Shown here: piece by piece, positions 57,068-64,000 of the stretch
Layout of the letters: each line of letters opens with the position of its first letter
Position numbering within the stretch: position 1 is the stretch's first letter
DNA from: Lindgomyces ingoldianus
Taxonomy: Eukaryota > Ascomycota > Dothideomycetes > Pleosporales > Lindgomycetaceae
Direction: 5' to 3'
Length of the DNA stretch: 64,000 nucleotides
NCBI RefSeq assembly: GCF_010093535.1
Contig: NW_022985164.1
Coordinates: 1,279,485 to 1,343,484, forward strand
Program-made: the position numbers and the translations under genes
Notes under the pieces: generated by a model
The model's input: the letters and a program-made list of their open reading frames with translations, nothing else
Told to the model about the DNA's origin: nothing
Database searches by the model: none

Positions 57068-57787
57068 ATGCGGCTCAGACATATCCATTTCCCAAATGTT
57101 ATCCCATATTCCGCTGCGTCAGCGCTCCAAGAAGCCTACGTATCCCGTTTCCTGGCCTCAAAGCGACAATTAAGCCCTCAATCTCCCTCTCCACTAGCAC
57201 CCACGCCGCATATCATCACCGCCGAATTCCGTCCCGTATACACATGTGGCCGGCGCGAAATTGGTACCGTATCTCCCCAGCAGCAAGAATACCTCCGTGC
57301 CAATGGCCGCGCTGAATTCGTCGAAGCCATGAGAGGCGGCCAGACGACCTTTCATGGTCCTGGCCAACTCGTCGCTTATCCCATCATCGATTTACGCGCG
57401 CATAAATTGACGCCGCGGGATTATGTCTGCGTGCTGGAGAAGAGCTTGATTGCTACGTGTGCGAGATTTGGTATTAGGACTATGACGACAGAGAATACGG
57501 GGGTGTGGACAACGGAAGACGATAAGATTGCAGCGATTGGAGTGCATATGAGAAGGCATGTCACTAGTCATGGGGTTGGTCTGAATGTGAATACGGATTT
57601 GTGGTGGTTTGAGAGGATTGTGGCATGTGGATTGGAGGGGAGGCGGACGACAAGTTTTGAAAGGGAGGGGAAAATAGGGAAGAGTGTGCGGGAGGTGGGG
57701 ATAGCGTTCGTCGAAGAGTTTGGGGAGAAACTTGGTGCTGAGGGGGTGGATGTTGAAGAGGTTCCGCCACTGAATATGGAAAATTGA
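57068..57787 (+). CDS. lip2: Octanoyl-[acyl carrier protein] transferase (LipB family)
   Basis: A single exon encodes 239 residues from the ATG at 57068. The family signature RGGQTTFHGPGQLVAYPI lies at 89-106. The conserved Lys153 is in DDKIAAIGVH and the catalytic Cys187 in IVACGLEG, separated by SHGVGLNVNTDLWWF. The enzyme moves octanoate from mitochondrial acyl carrier protein to lipoyl-domain lysines, the step before sulfur insertion; PDX1 in this window carries such a lysine. The N-terminus (MRLRHIHFPNVIPYSAAS) is compatible with weak mitochondrial targeting. The C-terminal 40 residues are acidic and less conserved. Confidence 0.94.
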   Translation: MRLRHIHFPNVIPYSAASALQEAYVSRFLASKRQLSPQSPSPLAPTPHIITAEFRPVYTCGRREIGTVSPQQQEYLRANGRAEFVEAMRGGQTTFHGPGQLVAYPIIDLRAHKLTPRDYVCVLEKSLIATCARFGIRTMTTENTGVWTTEDDKIAAIGVHMRRHVTSHGVGLNVNTDLWWFERIVACGLEGRRTTSFEREGKIGKSVREVGIAFVEEFGEKLGAEGVDVEEVPPLNMEN

Positions 57788-57788
57788 C

Positions 57789-58068
57789 TCAGGACTGAGT
57801 GATAAGCGGTGGAGTGTTTTGATGTGCATACATCCAGCGAGGCATATTCCATCCCCAGTTCTCTACAACAGCTCCAGTTTGTAAAGAAGTTTAGCCGTTA
57901 TCTCAGCTACATCCCATCTCGAATGGGGCATAGACTGAGCAATGAATGGTGGAGTGCTTTGGTGTATATGCGTTGAGGGAGGCAGACTCTGCCCCGACCC
58001 TTCACAGCATCTCCGGTTCTTCAAGCAAGTTCAGCAGTTATCACGACAGCAGCTCACCTCAGCTGATG
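57789..58068. repeat. Imperfect direct duplication, 140-bp period
   Basis: Two adjacent copies align with constant 140-bp offset: for example GACTGAG...GGTGGAGTG(T/C)TTTG at 57795 and 57934, and later CAGC(T/A)(C/T)C pieces followed by AGTT(T/C)AGC(C/A)GTTATC. Identity is roughly 70 percent by eye. The first copy begins at the LIP2 stop codon. Confidence 0.75.
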
Positions 58069-59399
58069 AACATCCTTGATTTCGAGGAGCATTGACATTA
58101 ACTTCCCCAGTGAGAAGGGGCTGAACTCCCCCCAATACACCGCTGTACCCGGGAAAAGGCCCAAAGTGGACCTATGTTTTCATTGACCCATACCATGGTG
58201 ATACTTGGCGACCGACAATCCCCCCGATGCACATCATCCAATGATCTTCCTTATCAGCAGCAAGATTCTGTGCGGACTCCCCAGGCCCCAGAAGTAAGCA
58301 TACACAGCTTCAGAAACAAGTAGTTTAAAGACGATGGTTGCCACTTCCCAGCCCCAACCTAGTAACCGAAGCCATCAGTGGGTTGTCATGGCATATGCCA
58401 AAACAGGGAGTGTTCTCGAAGCCGCTATAACAGCACTCGAGCTAACTCCCCACCAGCACTTCTTCGTGTAAACCACTGCTAACCATCCATCTTCCCTGTT
58501 CATCACCACTTCTAGCGTCCTGCGCTACAAAAAGGCAATGTTTGCTGGCTTTAGGTGCGCTAATGCAAGAGGAAATTATGTCGAGTTTCTATAGTGAATT
58601 ACTATTTCAATGCGGATGCAGATGCCTAGCCTCATATAGCCCACTAAGATAGCGAACACTTTGCAGGGAATCTTGATGATGAAATGGTGCAGAACCACAA
58701 GGATCTGGATTATCATTGGTAAGCTTGGCTATCTCGCTGATGCTTCATCCTTTTCTGACTGGTTGCATTAGTCGCATTCACGTTTGCCGTTGAAGTCTGA
58801 GAGATTTGTCGGAACTGGAGGTGCGAATTGTGCCTCTGACGGCGCAGGCCCGTTTGGGACCTAGTTGCTACTTTACAATCTTCTGACATCTCGAACCAGT
58901 ATGTTTATACCCCAAGGCACTTGTTCCTGCAATCGCTATCCACTCATGTCTACTGCCCACCCTCCATGGGCGATATCTACGCCGCCACAGGTGCAAATAT
59001 CCTGATTTTTGGTCTCCTAACAGCTGCTAGTCCGCCGTAGCTCTGCAGCGTTGCAGCGCTAAATTATAATTGCTATTACATTGCTACGTAGGCACTGCAG
59101 AGCTGCTAGGTACTTCTCTATCTATATATAGTTTGACAGTTACTATCTCTACAACTACCCCCCTGCACTCTTTCTTTTAGCTTTTATTAGTTTTGTATTA
59201 TGCGCTAGTATCTCCTCCTACTTTTTTTTACAACATTTTTAGCCCTGTAGCTGTTGTTATAACCAGTTAAAGTTGTCACCTTTTATCTGTGCAGCTACTT
59301 TTTACCTGTGCAGAACTATTAGAGTAACCTTGTTCTAAAAATCTTTAATGCCATTTCTACCTACTTTTCTTCTTTTCTTCTTCTTCTCTCTGTACTAGC
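58069..59399. other. Intergenic, AT-rich toward the right
   Basis: No gene was seen. An inverted pair AGCTCTGCAG (59039-59048) and CTGCAGAGCT (59095-59104) can form a stem. AT content rises from about 59040, marking entry into the repeat-rich block. Confidence 0.5.
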
Positions 59400-59489
59400 A
59401 AATTGCTGCAAGCTACAGTAAACTACAACAAATTGTAGCCAACTGCAATAAACTGCAGTGGATTACAACAACGTACAGAAAACTGTAGT
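59400..59489. repeat. 10-bp tandem array, nine units (copy A)
   Basis: Nine units with consensus near AAACTACAGC follow each other with strict 10-bp phase, from AAATTGCTGC to AAACTGTAGT, then TACACACC. Unit-specific variants match those of copy B 504 bp to the right. Confidence 0.9.
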
Positions 59490-59694
59490 ACACACCGCCT
59501 TATTACAAGTTTCTGTATGAACCGCCTAGGGGCACATTATAAGCCATGCACGTCCTGTGCTTCTGTACGTATTCCTTGTTACGCACTGTGTTTGCTCACT
59601 GAATGACACTGCCCGTACGAGTCGCCGCTGTCCTCGCCGTTCATCTGCTTCAGCCCCTCCATCGCCTGCCCTAGGGACTAGAAAATGGGCTTGT

Positions 59695-59742
59695 TGTAAG
59701 GCCAGGATGGCGCTTACGTGTAAGGCCGAGATGGTGCTTACG
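59695..59742. repeat. 24-bp tandem duplication
   Basis: Two copies of TGTAAGGCC(AG/GA)GATGG(C/T)GCTTACG lie head to tail with three differences. They sit between the two 10-bp arrays. Confidence 0.9.
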
Positions 59743-59903
59743 TGCGACGGGTATATATACTATTCTGCACCCGAAAATCAACGTTGGTTGATTATTCGTA
59801 CCTTTTGGTTGTATTGGCGGAGTGGTGCGGAGCCCCGTCCTTACACTTGTGCCTAGGGGTATTAGCTAGATATTAGCTGGCAGCGTTAGGAAAGGCATAA
59901 AGT

Positions 59904-59993
59904 AAATTGCAGCAAATTGCAGCAAACTACAGCAACTTACAGCAAATTGTAGCAAACTGCAGTATATTAGAGCAACGTGCAGCAAACTACAGT
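59904..59993. repeat. 10-bp tandem array, nine units (copy B)
   Basis: Nine units run from AAATTGCAGC to AAACTACAGT, then ACACATT. The eighth unit starts AACGT in both arrays and the seventh is the most divergent in both, so the whole array was copied, not just the unit. It lies about 390 bp beyond the 3' end of the recombinase gene. Confidence 0.9.
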
Positions 59994-60381
59994 ACACATT
60001 AGTTGTGTTGTAAGTGGCGCTAACTATCTGTCACGGTTATGTTACAGCTATCCAACCCCTGAGTACCCTAGGCTTGGCACGGGGTATATAGGCTCCTCGG
60101 CCTCCGTACCTCTGCCTCCGACCCTAAGGTTTACTCTCGTTACCCCCCCTATCCTGCATTCCCTCTCTGTGACCTGTGTTTCCTGCTCGATACCTCTCAC
60201 ACTATCTTGTTAACAACGCTACCCCTAAGCTAGCTAGGTGTTAGGTATAAAACCTAGTTTAATAGTAAGGACACAGTTTCTTTACTAAATTTAACATTAT
60301 TTCTACTTTCCCCTCGCTGGCCCTTAGGGCTAGCGTAACACTAAACACTAAGACAAAACTATATAACTATATATACTAATA

Positions 60382-62700
60382 TTAATTCCCCCCTTTCCGA
60401 GCAGCTCTAAGCTGCTTGCAGAGCTGGTCTAGCGAGCACCTCTGCTGCTGCTGCTGCTGCCGCTGGCTCACCTGCCACATGGCCGCCTCCTCGCTGGTCC
60501 TCCGTGCCTGGGCTATGCGCCTGACCTCCTTGATGACCCCAAGCCGTAGAGAGTACCACTGTAGCTCGCTCTGACGACCTGCCCTCCATCTGTTCCCCCA
60601 GCGTCTGTCTAGCTCAGCGATTGAAGGTTGGCCCTGCAGGCCTACTGTCCATTCGCGCCAGAGGTCCTCTACAGTCCTTACAGCACGGCACATGCGATGC
60701 TTTGGTGCAGGTGCAGGCGCAGGCTCAGGCTCAGGCTCAAGCGCTGCTGGCAGAGGCGATGGGCTAGGCGAGCACACAGACGGTGTAGGCGCGATGCTGG
60801 TCTGGGCAGAGGTATATCTGCTCGAAGCTACGTCTGTTGGCGGCGACGGCGGCAGCGACGACGGCAGGGCTGATAGCAGCGCTGCTGCTGCTGGCCTGAG
60901 CCCAGGAGGCGGTACTGGCAGACTGCCTGGCTGCTGGGAAGTCTCTAGGCGGAACACGAGGCTGCCAGAGGTGAGCATCTGCAGGTGCTGAGACTGCGAG
61001 CTCTGCAGCTCAAGGAGGCGATCGATAGACCCCTTGAGCTCCTTCAACTGCTGCTCGTTCCGCTCGTTCCGGGCATCTAGCGCTTGTAGCTGGTCGGCGA
61101 GCAGGGGTATCGCCTGGTACAGGACTGACAGCCGACTAGGAGCCGCCTCTGCGTCGAGGGACGCGTCGATTTCCTGAGCAAAGACTGTGTACGCCTTGTG
61201 CTGGAACACGGGGTGGTTCCACACAGGGTGGCTAGGGAATCGCCGACGCAGCGCGACTGAATCCTAGAGGATTACTTCTCTGAGGTAGAGCAGCAGGTTT
61301 GTGAGGCCTCCTGCGGCTAGGTCGTTGATCTGGCCAGCGTGTGGGCCAAAGCGGTCCTTCCACGCGTCCAGCTCCGGCCAGATGAGAGATAGGAGCTCGT
61401 CTGGGGGCGCGATGGCGGCGCGCGGGATCTCGAAGCAGCCCATCTGGGGCGGGTGGCCAGCCATAGTCCTCATGAACTTCCGCGGCAGCGAGTTGAGGTA
61501 GCAGCCGACCATCTGCTCCTGGTTCCACCTGCCTGCGCGCCAAATCTGGTCCTCACTGATCCCCTTGAGCTCTGCTAGCTTGGCAGCCCCATTGCTTGGG
61601 AGGTGGGTCTTCTTCTGTGACGAGATCCCAGCGTAGCTATACGCCTTCGCGACCCAGTCGCGCTGGGTGTTGTAGGAGAAGGCTGCCGTACGATCGCCCG
61701 TGCTGGCCTTGATCAGCCGTATGCGGTACCAGGCCGATCGCTGGCTGAAGTCAGGGAACGGTTCGTCCCCCAGGTCCCAGCGATAGAGCAGGTAGAAGGC
61801 TAGGCTGCTAAGCATGCAGAGAAGCGGCTTCCGATGCCGCAGCGCGCCAATCGTCTCTAGCCGGCCGTGCTGGTTCTGCTTGCTTGCGCGCGTAGTGAAT
61901 ATGAGCGGCATGCAGCGCGTAGGGCCCTCGCCCTTAAACTCAAAGGTAAACAGGTCAGATATCTCCGCAGAGCGGCGGTCGCCTCCGCGCGTGAGCATGT
62001 AGTGGCCGAGCATGAGACCGACCAGGGTACGGAAGTGGCACTCTGCTGCTGCTGAGGATGAGGCCGCATCGGCGCCATGTATCCACAGCTCGCTGCAGAG
62101 CCGCTCGAACTCGTCCTCAGAATAGCCGTCAAGCAGCATGTCTCTCCCCTTGTCGGCGTACTGCTCTCGATCCCGCTGGGCATCCCTGCGCTGCAGAGAC
62201 TTGAGGTACTCCCTCGCGCTGTCCTCCCGCGGTGACGGGTGGCTGTTCATGCCCAGCGCCTTCTGCTCTCGCCAGAGGTCGGTGATGGCCGTGATGTAGG
62301 CGCGAACTGAGCGCCAGGCAAGATGCGTCTAGTCTTGGGGGACGTCGCTCCCTACCTTGCGAGACCTAGTCCTCAACGGCCTGTTTGCAACCTCCTCAAC
62401 TAGGAAGAGCAGCAGCTTGTCCTCTGTAACTGTTCTGCCGTCGTGGTACTGCTTCCTCTCACAGAACGCCTAGATACGCGTGGTTAGCACGTGAGGCACA
62501 TACACGTTCTAGCTCTAGTAGGCTGTATACTACCTTAAATTCCTCCTGCTTTAGACTATAGACCTAGTGCGTACTCTCTGGCCGCTGCTCACAGATTGTA
62601 GCTAGGATACGGTGCGCATTAGCGCGTAGCTCAGCGTTGTTCGCGATATTAACGTCTGTGCTGCGGACCCATGCTTGCCTTCTCTGACCCTAATGAGGAG
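60382..62700 (-). pseudogene. Crypton-type tyrosine recombinase gene with GCR1_C domain, three in-frame TAG codons
   Basis: The minus-strand frame reads ...ESTH-TAG-VYSLKQEEFK, then a 64-nt GT-AG intron with a GCTAAC branch site (62533-62470), then AFCERKQYHDGRTVTEDKLL and on to SVRAYITAITDLW. TAG codons lie at 62566-62564, 62331-62329 and 61266-61264; each fits CAG and the frame continues past each. The middle (LWREQKALGMNSHPSPRED...GDRRSAEISDLF...GRWNQEQMVGCYL) matches the Ndc10-like/Crypton recombinase family, with a candidate catalytic Tyr in GCYL; the usual HxxR reads HLPS. The C-terminus (TVEDLWREWTVGLQGQPSI...NRWRAG) is a GCR1_C DNA-binding domain. The N-terminal limit is uncertain; a TAG near 62690 may be an intron acceptor. 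Otherwise the gene is well preserved and GC-rich in an AT-rich setting. Confidence 0.82.
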
Positions 62701-63605
62701 AATATACAACAGCAAGACAGCAGCAAGCAGCGCACGCTGAAGCTCAGGCTCAGGCTCGGGATGAGGACGAGGGCGAGGGCAGGCCCGCTCCTATTTACAG
62801 ACGCCATTAGGGATGCGGTGCAGCAGCATAAGGGCAGCGCGCGCAAGATATCCCACAGTGTGGGCGTTCAGCAGCGAGGGTGTAAAGGAGCTACAATACA
62901 GGGCGCAATACAGCGTCAGCAGCGCTAAGGAGAAGCTCCACAGGAGCAGGGCTAATTAGCAGCAGACAGGCGTAACATCTTAATTCAATACAGCAGGTAC
63001 ATAGGCAATCTGCGGCGGGCTCAGCCGGCAGCTGGCAGAGAGCGAGATGTCCACGGCGGGGGGCAGCGGAGCGGCCGTGGACATGCGCGGACGCTGGGGC
63101 GGGAGATTGGCCGGCAAGTGAGGCAGGCGACTCAGCGGCGGTCAGCGACACCTCTAACACCTTTCAGGACCAAGACCTGAGCCCTAGTCCTACTGTTAGC
63201 AGGCACCCCACACACTTTCTTCTAGGTCGTTATTCTGAAAGCAATGCTGATAACCTAGAAAGAGCCCCAAGGCTCTTCGGTTCGCCAACGGCCCAAGGTG
63301 GGGATTTCGTGAGGCTAGCTTGATAGAACATCCCCAAGGATGTGTGATATGCAGGCATCACTAGACAAGCATTGAATTCTTGTGACGTCGATATTCCGGC
63401 TCGAGGGGGTAGGGTCATAACTTCACAGTCTCATACTTCCGACGATTTAGTCCACGGCACGATTCTTTGGGAGAGGCCATTGCATAGACTGGGGAGTGAA
63501 CTTCTATGCACCCTAAGATTCAAGGGCTAGAATCCGTTATATACCAGGATATCAGGTAAGTTATCTTACTATCCTATGTATAACACCGTTCAGCTGATCC
63601 TCTAG
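62701..63605. other. Upstream region of the Crypton gene, no separate gene accepted
   Basis: Frames on both strands in the GC-rich part (62.7-63.2 kb) have no domain; some may be undetected 5' exons of the recombinase gene. GC falls again after about 63200, which may mark the right edge of the element. Confidence 0.4.
63047..63084. repeat. Perfect 11-bp inverted repeat with 16-bp GC-rich loop
   Basis: ATGTCCACGGC at 63047-63057 is answered by GCCGTGGACAT at 63074-63084. It lies about 350 bp upstream of the recombinase coding region and could be part of the element, a binding site or a hairpin. Confidence 0.85.
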
Positions 63606-63823
63606 AATATGGACAAACTTACTTCCTGGGTAGCGAACCCGTTCACGCCAACTTCTTTAAGACTGACTACAAGCCCCAATTCGCAGCTGCAGCCGGGCCT
63701 TCGGAGTCTGAGTATCTTTTAATTGAGAGAAACTTCGTCGAAGGACACACCTTAATGGAATTTGACTTCCAATTCAAGCTTGTGGACTCAGCAGCATATG
63801 CTTTGAACTGTCATCTCACGGCC
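63606..63823 (+). CDS. Internal exon of an unidentified protein, partial at right edge
   Basis: Between a TCTAG acceptor ending at 63605 and a GTAAGTAT donor at 63824 the plus strand is open for 72 codons with protein-like composition (YGQTYFLGSEPVHANFFKTD, then IERNFVEGHTLMEFDFQFKL). The frame does not start with Met. Beyond the donor no clear acceptor is visible before the window ends, although 63891-64000 is open in one frame (LKFLVNAPFGSAKSIFVPFI). It could be a real gene crossing the edge or a relic displaced by the Crypton. No family recognised. Confidence 0.45.
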
Positions 63824-64000
63824 GTAAGTATCGAAGAAGTCAGTATTTGAACTAACTAAAATACTAATGGGAATCGGACGATATTGAAATTCTTGGTGAA
63901 CGCTCCTTTCGGATCCGCGAAAAGCATTTTCGTACCATTCATCGATAGCTACAATGGGTGTCGTCCCACTCCACGGCTGTCCCCGATGAAGGCTACAATC

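Noticed and set aside
62470..62533. Further premature TAGs in the Crypton gene
   Set aside because: They lie inside a convincing intron (GTAGTA donor, GCTAAC branch, ATCTAG acceptor) whose removal joins EEFK to AFCERKQ, so they were not counted as lesions.
9670..62700. TAG being read as glutamine in this organism
   Set aside because: RPS2 and the RBR ligase both end in TAG where the family ends, and the interrupted frames also carry frameshifts and other lesions, so TAG is a normal stop here.

Overview
The window is nuclear DNA of a filamentous ascomycete (Pezizomycotina). The short GT-AG introns (about 50-120 nt) with CTAAC-like branch sites, the gene content (ERG4, a calcium-regulated aspartate/glutamate carrier, a PRO45/FAR10-type FHA protein, the pyruvate dehydrogenase X component, an Atg28-like protein, a chloroperoxidase-type peroxidase) and the hAT and Crypton remnants all point that way. 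A Leotiomycete-like genome is my guess from family resemblance and is not proven. Start codons and exon borders are read by eye from splice signals and conserved residues; non-ATG openings were not accepted as starts.

Layout. 1-9 kb is a dense housekeeping block: a ZZ zinc-finger membrane protein cut by the left edge, a 21-bp minisatellite, a short-chain dehydrogenase, an alpha/beta hydrolase, an Atg28-like coiled-coil protein and the ribosomal protein gene RPS2. 9.7-12 kb is a decayed gene split by a small non-autonomous hAT transposon that has a perfect 8-bp target duplication. 13-33 kb is again gene-rich: a C2H2 protein, AGC1, PDX1, a predicted mitochondrial membrane protein divergent from PDX1, the AAA+/bromodomain ATPase YTA7/ABO1, an unresolved gene and a DUF7896-like zinc-finger protein. 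33-41 kb is gene-poor, with a heme-thiolate peroxidase, an alkylsulfatase fragment and a SET-domain relic. 42-46.7 kb carries an RBR ubiquitin ligase and ERG4. 47-49 kb is a pseudogene with five in-frame TAG codons. 51.9-57.8 kb carries the FHA protein, POP7 and LIP2. 57.8-64 kb is repeat-rich and carries a Crypton-type tyrosine recombinase gene interrupted by only three TAG codons.

Three themes recur. (1) Dead genes in this window die mainly by in-frame TAG where CAG is the natural source codon, which suggests C-to-T change at CpA (RIP-like). (2) Several introns have a length divisible by three and no in-frame stop, so conceptual translations hide them. (3) Mitochondrial functions are frequent: AGC1 exchanges aspartate and glutamate, PDX1 holds E3 in the pyruvate dehydrogenase complex, LIP2 makes the octanoyl precursor of the lipoyl group that PDX1 carries, and the gene divergent from PDX1 looks mitochondrial. 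This is co-location, not evidence of an operon.
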